Both the position numbers and the translations under genes were made by a program. The notes under the pieces are model-generated. The model saw only the letters and a list, made by a program, of their open reading frames with translations, was not told where the DNA came from and made no database searches. A DNA stretch of 64,000 nucleotides from Streptomyces lacrimifluminis (lineage in GTDB: Bacteria; Actinomycetota; Actinomycetes; Streptomycetales; Streptomycetaceae): positions 124,001 through 188,000 of the forward strand of contig NZ_BMMU01000006.1 of NCBI RefSeq assembly GCF_014646095.1, written 5' to 3'. Shown piece by piece: positions 1-15,725 of this stretch; within the stretch, counting starts at the first letter, position 1; the number at the start of each line of letters is the position of its first letter.

Positions 1-108
1 CAGGGTCGTTCGGCGATCACTCCCTGGTTGAGCAAGGTTCATGTTTCACACCGATTCTCCTCAGGCGGCGCACTACTACGGGCGCCGCGAGACAGAGGAG
101 ACGCAGCC

Positions 109-1815
109 ATGGGGCACGGACACCCGCACGGCCACGGGGATGACCATCACCATCACCATCACGGTCACGAGGGCGGTACGGACACGGCGCTGCCCGCGGC
201 CTTCGACACCTCTGTGCCCGACGAGGCCCTGAGCCCCGAACAGCAGTCGCGCCGCTCGCTCCTGCACAGGGCGGGGCTCCTCGGTGCGGGCCTCACCGCC
301 GCGAGCGTCGTCGCCCCGGCCGCCGCCACCGCGCACGCGGGCACCAACGGCCGCCGTACGAAGGGCTTCCTGTGGCTGGCCGGGGACCACCACATCCACA
401 CGCAGTACAGCAACGACGGCAAGTACCGTGTCGTCGACCAGGTCCGCCAGGGTGCCCGGCACGGCATGGACTGGCTGGTCATCACCGACCACGGCAACGT
501 GACCCACTCGAAGATCGGTGTCGAGAAGGTCAACCCGGACATCAGGGCGGCCCGGGCCGCCTACGAGGACACCCTCGTCTTCCAGGGCCTGGAGTGGAAC
601 ATCCCGGCCGCCGAGCACGGCACGGTCTTCGTGCACCCCGGCAAGAACGAGGTCTCCGTCCTCAAGCAGTTCGAGACCGACTACGACGGCGGCGTGAAGG
701 GCGCCACCGGCTCGACGCCCGCCAACGAGGCGCTCGCCGTCGCCGGCCTCAACTTCCTTGCGGAGCAGGTGAAGCGGCGCAAGGTCCAGGACGCGCTGAT
801 GCTCGCCAACCACCCGGCGCGCAAGGGCATCGACTCGCCGCACGAGATCCGCGCCTGGCGGGACGCCACCCCGGAGCGTCGTATCGCCGTCGGTATGGAG
901 GGCGCCCCCGGACACCAGGCCGCCGGGATACACGCGGACTTCGGCATGGGCCGAGCCCGCGGCCTGTACGACGGCAGCCCGGGTGCGAACTCCTTCGCGG
1001 GATACCCGCTGGAGAGCTACCGCACCTGGGGCGGCTTCGACTGGATGACGGCCACGGTCGGCGGCCTGTGGGACAGCCTGCTCGCCGAGGGCAGGCCCTG
1101 GTGGATCACCGCCAACTCCGACTCCCACAACGTCTACACGGACACCGCGGTCCGCGGCCCGAACACCGACTACGAGGCCAACGGCCGGCACGACGACCCG
1201 GTCTACGGCGGGAAGGTCGACCTCACCGAGGGCGACTACTGGCCCGGCCAGTACAGCCGCACCCACGTCGGCGCCGACGGCTTCTCCTACGCCGCCGTCA
1301 TGGACGGCATCCGCGCCGGCCGGATCTGGGTGGATCACGGCCAGTTGCTCAGCGGCCTCGACGTGCGCCTCTCGGGCGGCGGCCGATGGAGCACCCTCGG
1401 CGGCGCCCTGCGCGTGAAGAGGGGCACCCGGGTCACGCTGTCGGTGGACGTGGCGCCGGCCGGCGGGCCCAACTGGGCTGGATTCGTACCGAAGTTGGCT
1501 CGCGTGGACGTCATCCAGGGAGATGTCACCGGCCCGGTCGCCGACAAGGACACCTTCACGGCGCCGACGGCCAGGGTCGTCAAGTCCTACGAGGTCAACC
1601 GGTCCACCGGCACGGTCCGGCTCACCTACGACCTCGGGCGCGTCGACCGTCCGCTGTACGTCCGGCTGCGCGGCAGCGACGGCAACCGGTCCGCCGTCGG
1701 CGCGATGGGCGCGGCGGTCGATCCCGCGGGCCCGGCCATCGACGTGGTCGGTGACGCGGACCCGTGGCGCGACCTGTGGTTCTACACCAACCCGGTCTGG
1801 GTGCTCCCTTCGTGA
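109..1815 (+). CDS. Exported PHP-domain metallohydrolase with His-rich leader
   Basis: 568 residues from the ATG at 109, which has a GAGGAG ribosome site just upstream; the open frame extends further up without a good site. PHP motifs are visible: GDHHIH at residues 92-97 and ITDHGN at 125-130, the metal ligands of a polymerase/histidinol-phosphatase-type phosphoesterase, followed by GLEWN. A twin-arginine signal (SRRSLL, residues 47-52, then a hydrophobic run ending in AHA) indicates Tat export of the folded protein. The n-region is unusually long (46 residues) and has 11 histidines in its first 20. The C-terminal third looks like a beta-sandwich. The substrate cannot be told from sequence. 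The next gene overlaps by 4 bp, so the two are probably co-translated. Confidence 0.85.
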   Translation: MGHGHPHGHGDDHHHHHHGHEGGTDTALPAAFDTSVPDEALSPEQQSRRSLLHRAGLLGAGLTAASVVAPAAATAHAGTNGRRTKGFLWLAGDHHIHTQYSNDGKYRVVDQVRQGARHGMDWLVITDHGNVTHSKIGVEKVNPDIRAARAAYEDTLVFQGLEWNIPAAEHGTVFVHPGKNEVSVLKQFETDYDGGVKGATGSTPANEALAVAGLNFLAEQVKRRKVQDALMLANHPARKGIDSPHEIRAWRDATPERRIAVGMEGAPGHQAAGIHADFGMGRARGLYDGSPGANSFAGYPLESYRTWGGFDWMTATVGGLWDSLLAEGRPWWITANSDSHNVYTDTAVRGPNTDYEANGRHDDPVYGGKVDLTEGDYWPGQYSRTHVGADGFSYAAVMDGIRAGRIWVDHGQLLSGLDVRLSGGGRWSTLGGALRVKRGTRVTLSVDVAPAGGPNWAGFVPKLARVDVIQGDVTGPVADKDTFTAPTARVVKSYEVNRSTGTVRLTYDLGRVDRPLYVRLRGSDGNRSAVGAMGAAVDPAGPAIDVVGDADPWRDLWFYTNPVWVLPS

Positions 1816-2324
1816 CGTCGTACGCCCTCTGGGCCGGCACCTCGGTGTCGGCCCTCGACGCGGCCGATCACCTGCTCCTCGGCCTCGCGGCCGAACTCGG
1901 TCTCCCGGAAGCCGCGTTCGGATGCACCCACTTTCTGCGTGGCGACCGGCCCCGGATGGCCCTGTCGCTCACGCTGCCGTCGGAGCCGCTCCTGCGCACC
2001 GCCGAGGAGCGGCTCCGAGCCCAGGGGTACGAGGTGACGCCCGGGGTGCCCGACGCGGTCGGCCGCGCGGTCGTCTACCCGGGCTTCGGCTCGCTCACCG
2101 GCACGGTAAGGGTGGGGGAGTTGCTGGCCAGGAGCGCGATCGACCGGGTGACGGTTCTGGGTACGCCGGGTCAACCAGACCCGCGGCAACGGTTGGTGAC
2201 GCGTGATCATGTGCGTCCGCAGTGGCACGGCGGCGAACTCGTCCTCGCCGCCATGCCGGCCGTCGGGGGCACCCTGGTGCCGTTCGAGGTACCCGACCCG
2301 ACACCGTGCTGCGCGGATCACTGA
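1812..2324 (+). CDS. Conserved hypothetical protein coupled to the PHP gene
   Basis: 170 residues if started at the GTG at 1812, which overlaps the preceding stop codon as GTGA. That overlap is why this start is preferred over an ATG 48 bp upstream that would lie deep inside the PHP gene. I recognise no family. The protein is soluble, with no signal peptide or membrane segment, and ends in PCCADH. Its stop codon lies inside a 12-bp tandem repeat, so the extreme C-terminus may vary between strains. Sharing a transcript with an exported PHP enzyme suggests a related role, but nothing in the protein shows which. Confidence 0.65.
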   Translation: MTSYALWAGTSVSALDAADHLLLGLAAELGLPEAAFGCTHFLRGDRPRMALSLTLPSEPLLRTAEERLRAQGYEVTPGVPDAVGRAVVYPGFGSLTGTVRVGELLARSAIDRVTVLGTPGQPDPRQRLVTRDHVRPQWHGGELVLAAMPAVGGTLVPFEVPDPTPCCADH

Positions 2325-2350
2325 CGGGATCACTGACGGGATCACTGAAG
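2315..2350. repeat. 12-bp tandem repeat, three units, over a stop codon
   Basis: The unit GGATCACTGACG occurs three times head to tail; the last copy ends AAG instead of ACG. The first unit encodes the final residues and TGA stop of the preceding gene, and each unit carries its own TGA in the same frame, so copy-number change would not extend the protein. Confidence 0.9.
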
Positions 2351-2367
2351 GGACCACCGCACGGGCG

Positions 2368-3168
2368 TCACCCGTTGACCCCCGTGTAGTGCCCGAGGCT
2401 CCACCGCCACAGGAGACGCGCTCCCAGAAACGCCGCCAGCCCCAGCAGCGGAGAGGCCGCCGCCAGCCAGTACGGCACACCCGTGTCGTGGCCGTGGCCG
2501 GTCAGTACCGCCGCCGGGAAGTACGCGACGAACGCCAGCGGCAGTCCGAAGGTGAGGAAGCCGCTCACCGCCCTCGGCAGCACGTTGAGCGGATAACTGC
2601 CGAACGTGCCGAGCAGCTCCTCCAGCCAGCGGCCCCAGTAGTCGGCGGCCGGGAAGCGCAACGAGGCGCAGGCCACCGCCGTGAACAGAGCCGCCTCCAG
2701 GAGCATCCCGCCGAGGACGCAGACGACGAGGTACGTGATGCGGCCCGCCGTCCAGTCCAGGTCGCTGCGGGAGAGCGCGCCCACCATCAGGCCCACGGCC
2801 ACTGTCAGGTCGCCGATGGCGTTGGTGGGGAAGTAGGACAGCTGGACCTGGCGGAACACCGGCATCGGGCGGACCAGATAGGTGTCGATCATCCCCTCCT
2901 GGATGATCCTGCCGATACCGTGCATCCGTCCGAGGAACAGCACGAAAATGGCGTGTGCCAGCATCCGGGTCGCCGGGATCAGCAGCACCTCCGAGCTGTC
3001 CCAGCCGCCCATCCCGGTGAACCGGGTCAGCAGCACCGTCGCGAACACGATGACCGACACCTGCCAGACGGCGCCGATCGCGATCATCAGCAGGAACTCG
3101 GAGCGGTACTCCAGCTGGGCACGGAAGTTGAGGCGCGTGATGCGCCACGCGATACGTACGGCGTTCAC
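2368..3168 (-). CDS. ABC-2 type exporter permease (second subunit)
   Basis: 266 residues, about six hydrophobic segments, resembling the COG3694 group of ABC-2 permeases. The GTG at 3168 is chosen because a GGGAGG site lies about 9 bp upstream and it follows the stop of the neighbouring permease by 5 bp; the open frame runs much further up inside that neighbour. It forms an export system with the next permease and the ATPase gene, all in one tight minus-strand operon transcribed from near 4992. Substrate unknown; such trios often move drugs, lipids or small hydrophobic molecules, but no resistance or biosynthesis gene lies nearby. Confidence 0.88.
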   Translation of the reverse strand: MNAVRIAWRITRLNFRAQLEYRSEFLLMIAIGAVWQVSVIVFATVLLTRFTGMGGWDSSEVLLIPATRMLAHAIFVLFLGRMHGIGRIIQEGMIDTYLVRPMPVFRQVQLSYFPTNAIGDLTVAVGLMVGALSRSDLDWTAGRITYLVVCVLGGMLLEAALFTAVACASLRFPAADYWGRWLEELLGTFGSYPLNVLPRAVSGFLTFGLPLAFVAYFPAAVLTGHGHDTGVPYWLAAASPLLGLAAFLGARLLWRWSLGHYTGVNG

Positions 3169-3173
3169 GGGCC

Positions 3174-3977
3174 TCAGCCTCCCTGGGAGACGACACGGAG
3201 GGCGGCCCGCCGCCACAGGAACCGGGTGAACAGGGCCAGTACGAGGACCCAGCAGGCCTGGACACAGAGCTGGAAGGCGGCGTCCGAGAGCGGGATGCGC
3301 CCCACGTACAGCGACAGCGGCACACTCAGCGTGGCCTGGAAGGGCAGGAAGGAGCTGAGGGTGATGAACCAGTCCGGGAAGAACCACAGCGGTGCGTACA
3401 CCCCGGACAGCAGGTTCTGCGCGAAGACCAGGATGAGCATCGCGGCGCCGTTGCGCAGCGTCCAGAAGCACAGCTGGTCGATGACGAGCATGACGTAGTA
3501 CAGAACCAACTGGCCGAGCAGCAGACTGAGCGCGAACACCCCGGCCACAGCCGCCGATCCGGGCGGCCGGACCACCCCGGCGGCCAGGCAGAGGGCCAAC
3601 CCGGCCAGCGCCCACGCGAACCCGTAGAGCTGCTCGCCGAGCGCCCGCAGCGCGTAGTAGCGCTGGGGTGCCAGCGGGCGCAGGTACCAGTACACGATCG
3701 TGCCGAAGTGCATGTGCTGGAGCACGGTGTCGCGGCCCGCGTACTGGTCCAACTCCCGTAGCCGGGAGGCGAGTACGGCCATGACGGCGTACGTCACCGC
3801 CTGCTCGCGGTCGAGGCCGGCCGTCGTACCGGTCTGCTGGTAGAGGCCGTTCCACAGGGACGCGACCAGGACCACCTGGACGGTCAGCCGGATCAGGGCG
3901 GCGGTCACCCGGGGCGGGGCGTACAGCTCGCCCAGAGGGGTGACCCTGGCGGATCGCCAGGCGTGCAGGACGGCCAT
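3174..3977 (-). CDS. ABC-2 type exporter permease (first subunit)
   Basis: 267 residues with about six membrane helices, of the COG4587 type that partners COG3694 permeases and COG4586 ATPases. The ATG at 3977 is 1 bp after the stop of the ATPase gene, so translation is coupled. An amphipathic N-terminus (AWRSARVTPLGELYAPP) precedes the first helix, usual for this family. The two permeases presumably form a heterodimer in the cell membrane. Confidence 0.88.
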   Translation of the reverse strand: MAVLHAWRSARVTPLGELYAPPRVTAALIRLTVQVVLVASLWNGLYQQTGTTAGLDREQAVTYAVMAVLASRLRELDQYAGRDTVLQHMHFGTIVYWYLRPLAPQRYYALRALGEQLYGFAWALAGLALCLAAGVVRPPGSAAVAGVFALSLLLGQLVLYYVMLVIDQLCFWTLRNGAAMLILVFAQNLLSGVYAPLWFFPDWFITLSSFLPFQATLSVPLSLYVGRIPLSDAAFQLCVQACWVLVLALFTRFLWRRAALRVVSQGG

Positions 3978-3978
3978 C

Positions 3979-4992
3979 TCAGCCGCCCCCGCGTGATGCG
4001 GGTGCCTCGGCCTGGACGTACGCGGCCCGCATCACGTCCTCCAGGTCGGCCTCGTCGAGGGCGATGTCCGACACCTCGTACCGCTCGATGACCCGCTTGA
4101 GCGCCTGGTGGACGGTCGGGGCGGCCGGACCGTCGGGGCCGAAGACCACCTTCGGGCCCTCGCGGCGGAGCAGCGCGATGCCCGGGAGCGCCTCGGCCTC
4201 CGCGTGCGGGTCGGCCAGTGTCGCCCGTATCTGCCAGGTCGAGCCGAACCGCTTCTTGATCTCGTCCAGCGTGCCGTCCAGCACGAGCCGGCCGTGGTTG
4301 ACGAGGACGACCCGCTCGGCGAGCCGCTCGACCTCCGTCATGTCGTGCGTGGTGAGCAGCACGGTCCGGCCGCGCTCCTCGACCTGATGGCGCAGGAACT
4401 CCCGCACCTGCTCCTTGACGACCACGTCCATCCCGATGGTGGGCTCGTCGAGGAACACCACCGGCGGGTCGTGCAACAGCGCCGCCGCCAGGTCGCAGCG
4501 CACCCGCTGGCCCAGCGACAGATGCCGTACGCGGGTGTCCCAGAACGTGGACAGTTCCAGCAGGTCGTCGAACTCCCGCAGGCGTACGGCGTGTTCGGGC
4601 TTCGGTATCTCGTAGATGTCCCGCAGGATCGAGAACGACTCGCGCACCGGCAGGTCCCACCAGAGCTGGGTGCGCTGGCCGAACACCGCCCCGATGTTGC
4701 GGGCGTTGCGCTCGCGCTCCAGGTACGGCACCACGCCGGCGACGCGTGCCTCGCCGGACGTGGGGGTGAGGATGCCGGTGAGCATCTTGATGGTCGTCGA
4801 CTTGCCGGCGCCGTTCGGCCCGAGCAGGGCCAGGAGTTCACCGGGCGCCACGTCGAAGGTGATGTCGGAGACGGCGTCCTTCGCGACCCGCTCGGGCTGG
4901 ACGAGGGAGCGCAGTGCCCCGGTGAAACCGGGACGCCGGACAGTGGTGTGGAAGGTCCGGGACAGGCCTCGGACCTCGATGGAACCACTCAC
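3979..4992 (-). CDS. ABC transporter ATP-binding protein (COG4586 type)
   Basis: 337 residues from a GTG with GGAGG about 9 bp upstream. Walker A (GPNGAGKST) is at residues 58-66, signature LSLGQ at 158-162 and Walker B with catalytic Glu (VVFLDE) at 178-183, followed by the H-loop TTHD. The roughly 35-residue stretch before the core (RPGFTGALRSLVQPER) and the regulatory tail after residue 230 are typical of this exporter subgroup. It energises the two permeases encoded directly downstream. It heads the operon, so the promoter should lie between 4993 and about 5024. Confidence 0.93.
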   Translation of the reverse strand: MSGSIEVRGLSRTFHTTVRRPGFTGALRSLVQPERVAKDAVSDITFDVAPGELLALLGPNGAGKSTTIKMLTGILTPTSGEARVAGVVPYLERERNARNIGAVFGQRTQLWWDLPVRESFSILRDIYEIPKPEHAVRLREFDDLLELSTFWDTRVRHLSLGQRVRCDLAAALLHDPPVVFLDEPTIGMDVVVKEQVREFLRHQVEERGRTVLLTTHDMTEVERLAERVVLVNHGRLVLDGTLDEIKKRFGSTWQIRATLADPHAEAEALPGIALLRREGPKVVFGPDGPAAPTVHQALKRVIERYEVSDIALDEADLEDVMRAAYVQAEAPASRGGG

Positions 4993-5024
4993 TCAGGGAA
5001 CCTCCGGGAGTTCGCGACGCGCGA

Positions 5025-5060
5025 ACACGGCCGTCCGGCTGGAAAGCCGGACGGCCGTGT
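5025..5060 (-). terminator. Perfect 16-bp hairpin downstream of lacZ
   Basis: ACACGGCCGTCCGGCT at 5025-5040 is exactly complementary to 5045-5060, with loop GGAA. It begins 15 bp beyond the lacZ stop and lies just upstream of the exporter operon, so it should end the galactoside transcript. There is no clear U-tract, as is common in high-GC actinomycetes. Confidence 0.85.
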
Positions 5061-5074
5061 GACCGGTAACATAG

Positions 5075-8863
<3,789 letters not shown>

Positions 8864-8867
<4 letters not shown>

Positions 8868-9829
8868 TTGCCCTCCTCACCCCTTCCGAAGCCCATGATC
8901 TTGCCCTGCAACAGGGTCACGACGCAGATCAGCATCGTCAGCACGACCGCGCCCGCGCTGCCCGCGCCGTAGTTCTGGTTCTCACCGAGGGCCATCTTGT
9001 AGAGCTCGACCAGCGGGGGCTGTCCCCAGGTGGCCTTGGAGAGCAGGTTGAAGAACTCGTCGAAGGCCTGGTAGGCGGCGACCAGCAGGAGCAGGATGAC
9101 CGCGGTCGACGTCGCCCTCAACTGGGGCAGGGTGATGTAGCGGAAGGTCTGCCACCCCGGCTTGGCGCCGTCGATGGCGGCGGCCTCATACAGCTCACGC
9201 GGGATGTTCTGCAGCGCCGCGATGAACAGGATCATGTAGAAGCCCGACTGGAGCCACAGCCGTACGGTCACGATGACCAGCCAGTACCAGGGCGGATCCG
9301 GAGACGCGAGCCAGGCGATGTTGTCGACGCCGAACCAGCCGATGACCGTGTTGGCGAGGCCGAAACGGACCCCGTTGAAGAGGGACATCTTCCAGATCAG
9401 CGACGCGGCGACATAGCTGACCGCCGTGGGCAGGAAGAAGACCGACCGGAAGAAGGCCCGCATGAACCGCAGCCGGTTCACCAGCAGGGCCAGGCCCAGC
9501 GAGAGGGCCCAGGTGGCCGGCACGATGAACGCCGCGAACACGGTGAACGTGACCAGCGAGTTCAGGAAGTCGACGTCGGTCAGGACCTGCTTGTAGTTCT
9601 CGAAGCCGACGAATTCGCTGGGCGTGACCGTGAAGCGGGCCTCGAAGAAGCTGAGGTAGATGCTCCAGCCGATCGGCACGAAGACGAAGACGATCAGGCC
9701 GAGGAGGAACGGCCCGGTGAAGAGCCAGAAGTTGAAGGTGCTGCTCGCCCGCGGGCCCCGCCGCGGCCGGTCCTTGGAGACCTTGGCCGGGGCGGGCTGG
9801 GCGACCCCGCGCGTGGTGGTGGTCGACAT
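8864..9829 (-). CDS. Sugar ABC importer permease (MalF type)
   Basis: 321 residues from the ATG at 9829 (MSTTTTRGV). The open frame continues far upstream, but that part is a frame shadow of the binding-protein gene. Six helices and an EAA loop (ELYEAAAIDGAKPGWQTFRYITLP region) identify the MalF-type partner of the downstream permease. The cytoplasmic N-terminus is rich in basic residues. It starts 20 bp after the binding-protein stop. Confidence 0.92.
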
Positions 9830-9849
9830 GTCGCAGTCCGTCCGGTGGT

Positions 9850-11112
9850 CTATCCGAAGAGCTTCTTGAGTTCGGTGTCGACCTTCTTCTCGCAGGCGGC
9901 GAGCTGGGCCTTCGGGTCGTCGTCCTTGCGCACGGAGTTGGCCATCACGTCGTTGAACGAGGCGATCATGGCCTGGGTCCAGCCGATGTTGTCGAAGTGG
10001 CCGAACTCGTTGAACAGCTTGACGCCGTCGGCGGGCAGGCCGGTCTTGAGCTTGGTGGCGCTCTCCGCGAGGGAGGTGCGCGGCGGGATGTGGAAGCCGT
10101 AGGAGGTGGCCCAGTCCTCCTGGTACTCCTTCTGGTCGATCCACAGCCACTTCACGTATTCCTTGGCCGCCTCGACGTTCTTGCCCTTGGCGTTGACGAA
10201 CATCGACCAGCCGCCGTTGTAGACCGACTCCTGGCCCGCGGACCCGACCTTCGGGAAGGGGAAGATGCCGATGTCGTCGCCGAGCGCCTGCTGCATGGCC
10301 GGCATGGCCCACATGCCGCACCACTGGATGGCCGTCAGGCCCTGGGTGAAGGCCGAGGGGTCCCACCAGTCGGCGGGAGCACCGAGCAGCAGGTTGCCGC
10401 TGGTGAACAGGGTCCGCAGCTGCTTCAGCCCCTCGGCGACGCCGTCCGTGTTGAAGGCGGGCTTGTTGTCCGCGGTGAGGGTGTCGGCGCCGGCCGACCA
10501 GATCAGGTTGTGCTGGACCGGGGTGAGGTCGTTGCCGAGGTAGGCGCCCTTGATCTTGCTGGTCTTGAGCTTGGCGGAGACCTCGATCAGTTCTTCCAGC
10601 GTGGTCGGCACCTCGACCTTCGCCTTCTCGAAGAGCGAGGGGCGGTAGAAGAAGAACTGCGGGTCGTCGATCATCCGGACGCCGTATATCTTGCCGTCGA
10701 CGGTGTGCGACGTGATGTCGGCCTGGTTGAAGTCGTCCTTGACCGGGTCGATGATGTCGGTCAGGTCCGCCACCTGGCCACTCTTGATGAGCTGGATCTG
10801 CGGGTGGAACTCGAAGACGTCGGGTGCGTTCTTGGTGAGCAGCGCGGCGAACAGCTTCTGTTCGAAGTTGGAGCCGGTGATCCACTGCGTGGTCACGTTG
10901 GCGCCCTTGTAGGCCTTGGCGTACTTCTTGATGGCCTGCTCGGTGCCCGCCTCGCCGTACGCGTGGAAGTACTGGACGAGTGCGTCGCCCGATCCTCCGC
11001 TGCTGCGGCCGGTGTTCCCGCCGCACGCGGTCAGTCCGCCGGCGGCGGCGAGACCCATGGCGGCCCGCAGAACGTTTCGGCGGTCCCAGTTGCTGTTGCT
11101 CAATGCCGACAT
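9850..11112 (-). CDS. Sugar-binding lipoprotein of the galactoside importer
   Basis: 420 residues from the ATG at 11112. The N-terminus (RRNVLRAAMGLAAAGGLTAC) carries a twin-arginine-like motif and an LTAC lipobox, so it is anchored outside the membrane. The rest matches the family 1 extracellular solute-binding fold, with alternating polar and aromatic segments. It should capture a beta-galactoside and pass it to the two downstream permeases; the substrate is inferred from lacZ in the same operon. About 215 bp separate it from the regulator gene. Confidence 0.92.
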   Translation of the reverse strand: MSALSNSNWDRRNVLRAAMGLAAAGGLTACGGNTGRSSGGSGDALVQYFHAYGEAGTEQAIKKYAKAYKGANVTTQWITGSNFEQKLFAALLTKNAPDVFEFHPQIQLIKSGQVADLTDIIDPVKDDFNQADITSHTVDGKIYGVRMIDDPQFFFYRPSLFEKAKVEVPTTLEELIEVSAKLKTSKIKGAYLGNDLTPVQHNLIWSAGADTLTADNKPAFNTDGVAEGLKQLRTLFTSGNLLLGAPADWWDPSAFTQGLTAIQWCGMWAMPAMQQALGDDIGIFPFPKVGSAGQESVYNGGWSMFVNAKGKNVEAAKEYVKWLWIDQKEYQEDWATSYGFHIPPRTSLAESATKLKTGLPADGVKLFNEFGHFDNIGWTQAMIASFNDVMANSVRKDDDPKAQLAACEKKVDTELKKLFG

Positions 11113-11285
11113 GTGACGTCCTTGTCTCGAGTACGGCCGCAGCCCTGTCGCTTCAGCGCCAGATGGCTCAAATGAGGTTGCGGAGCGGGACGTTAACCTT
11201 CGGCTAAGCCTTCGGCAAGGGGTTGGACGAAGCCCGTTCGAAACGTTGCGGACCGTTCGGAATATCGGACGCGGCGGACTGGCGG

Positions 11286-11302
11286 ACCGTCTCAAAGACG
11301 GT
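11286..11302. promoter_or_regulatory. Perfect 7+3+7 inverted repeat upstream of the importer operon
   Basis: ACCGTCT, CAA, AGACGGT. It lies 27 bp after the ROK gene stop and about 175 bp ahead of the binding-protein start. It could be a short terminator for the regulator gene or an operator. Further down the same spacer are CCGTTCG at 11229 and 11249, a near palindrome CGTTCGAAACG and an AT-richer stretch, so the spacer probably holds the operon promoter. Confidence 0.45.
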
Positions 11303-11328
11303 TCGCGCATAGGTGGTTGAGAGTTGGA

Positions 11329-12573
11329 TCAGACTGGTTTCAGCGGCACCGGAGCGCCGCGCCGGGCGGCCGACGACCGCTGGGTGACCGAGGACAGGGC
11401 GCCTTCGAGGGCGAAGGTCGCCGCGCCCAGGCACACCGGGTCCCCGGGGATGGGGGAGAGGACGATCTCGGTGGCCGCCAGGGGCCGTTTCAGCGCGTGC
11501 CGGGCCACGGCCTCGCGGACCTCGGCGACCAGCGGCTCGCCGAGCGTGGCCGCGACCCAGCTGCTCAGCACGACGATCTCGGGGTTGAGCAGGTTCACCA
11601 GGTCGGAGATGCCGGCGCCCAGATAACGGGCGGTGTCCCGGACCACCTTGACGGCCACCGGATCACCGGCGGCGACCCCACGGGCCAGCGCGTCGACGGT
11701 CGCCGTCTGGTCCTCGGGGTGCAGCAGCGCGCCGCCGGGGTCCAACTCCCTCAGGTTCAGCATGATTCCGGGCGCACCGACATACGTCTCGACGCACCCG
11801 TGGTTGCCGCAGTGGCACAGGCGCCCGTCCAGGACGAGGGTCGTGTGCCCCCACTCCCCGGCGCTGTTGCTGACCCCCCGGTGCACCCCGCCGCCGATCA
11901 CCAGGCCGGCGCCGACGCCCGTCCCGAGGTTCACCACGACCGCGTTGGCGTGTCCGCGCGCGGCCCCGAACCACAGCTCGGCCACGGCGCAGGCACGCAG
12001 CGGGTTGTCCAGGTGCAGCGGATAGGCGATGTGCTCGGTGAGCAGGTCGAGGAGGGGTACGTCGTGCCAGTCCCAGTTCGGCGCGTACTCGGCGACACCG
12101 GTGACCCGGTCCACCTGGCCCGGCACACTCACCCCGACGCCGAGGACCCGGGCGCCCTCGATCCCGGCCTGCGCGACCACCGAACCGACGGCCGTGGTGA
12201 CATGCCCGACCACCTGCTCGGGGCGGCTCTCGCCGGGGCGCATGTGCTCGGCGGCGCGGGCCAGGACGTTCAGCCCCAGGTCGAACAGCTCGGCCCGGAC
12301 GTAGGTCTCCGCGATGTCGACGCCGATCAGGGCGCCGCCCGCCGCATTGACGGCCACGAGCCCCCTCGGGCGGCCACCGGCCGAGTCCTCGAAGCCGACC
12401 TCGGTCAGCATCCGCAGGTCGAGGAGCTCCCCGACGAGCGTGGCGACCGTGGCGAGACTGAGCCCGGTGGCGGCGGCCAGCTCCTGCCGGGACGTCGGTG
12501 ACTCGGCGATGATCTGGCGCAGCACCTCGTAGCGGTTCGCGGTGCGGATGTCACGTGATGTGCGCTTCACCAC
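11329..12573 (-). CDS. ROK-family transcriptional regulator of the galactoside operon
   Basis: 414 residues. Residues ~5-65 form a winged helix-turn-helix (SRQELAAATGLSLATVATLV). The rest is a ROK sugar-kinase-like fold with the zinc motif CHCGNHGCVE and the glycine-rich VNLGTGVGAGLVI. ROK repressors of this length bind a sugar or sugar phosphate in the kinase-like domain and release DNA. The position directly upstream of the importer and lacZ, on the same strand, makes it the likely local regulator. The ATG at 12573 is the first start in frame. Confidence 0.92.
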   Translation of the reverse strand: MVKRTSRDIRTANRYEVLRQIIAESPTSRQELAAATGLSLATVATLVGELLDLRMLTEVGFEDSAGGRPRGLVAVNAAGGALIGVDIAETYVRAELFDLGLNVLARAAEHMRPGESRPEQVVGHVTTAVGSVVAQAGIEGARVLGVGVSVPGQVDRVTGVAEYAPNWDWHDVPLLDLLTEHIAYPLHLDNPLRACAVAELWFGAARGHANAVVVNLGTGVGAGLVIGGGVHRGVSNSAGEWGHTTLVLDGRLCHCGNHGCVETYVGAPGIMLNLRELDPGGALLHPEDQTATVDALARGVAAGDPVAVKVVRDTARYLGAGISDLVNLLNPEIVVLSSWVAATLGEPLVAEVREAVARHALKRPLAATEIVLSPIPGDPVCLGAATFALEGALSSVTQRSSAARRGAPVPLKPV

Positions 12574-12745
12574 CGGGCTTGCCCCCTCGCCGTGCAGACC
12601 TCAGTGCGGATCTGAATGCGGACAGACCGGAGCACGACGGCACCGGCGCGGCGCAAGGCTACGGGCAGTGGGGGAGGTTCGACAAGGGGTTAGGAAAGGG
12701 GCTGAAGAAAGTCCCCGCGCACGTGGCGGCGCACCTGGGCCGAGG

Positions 12746-15462
<2,717 letters not shown>

Positions 15463-15725
15463 ACGGAACACCGCCGCGATCCGTATGGGGGGACGGTGAC
15501 CATGGTTCAAGGGAACGAATCCGGTCGTTTTTCCCACTTCGCGATTACTTTACGGCGAGCCCGCGTTGACATGTTGCGACATGTGGATACGTCGCTTGTC
15601 AGTTGTGCGTGAAACGTGAAAAGCTCGGGCTCCGTTTCGCGAAGCGGTCCCCAACTCCCCTGCTCGTGGGGTCAGTTGACCTTGACGTTGGCGTGTGCAA
15701 GCCGTTGATGCTGGAGTCCCCCCAT
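15463..15725 (+). promoter_or_regulatory. Upstream region of the sigma/CBM2 gene with an operator-like palindrome
   Basis: ACATGTTGCGACATGT at 15569-15584 is a perfect 6+4+6 inverted repeat whose arms are themselves palindromic. It overlaps a TTGACA element at 15566-15571; a weak TACGTC lies 16 bp after that. The arrangement looks like an operator within a vegetative-type promoter. The following 140 bp form a long leader. Confidence 0.5.
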
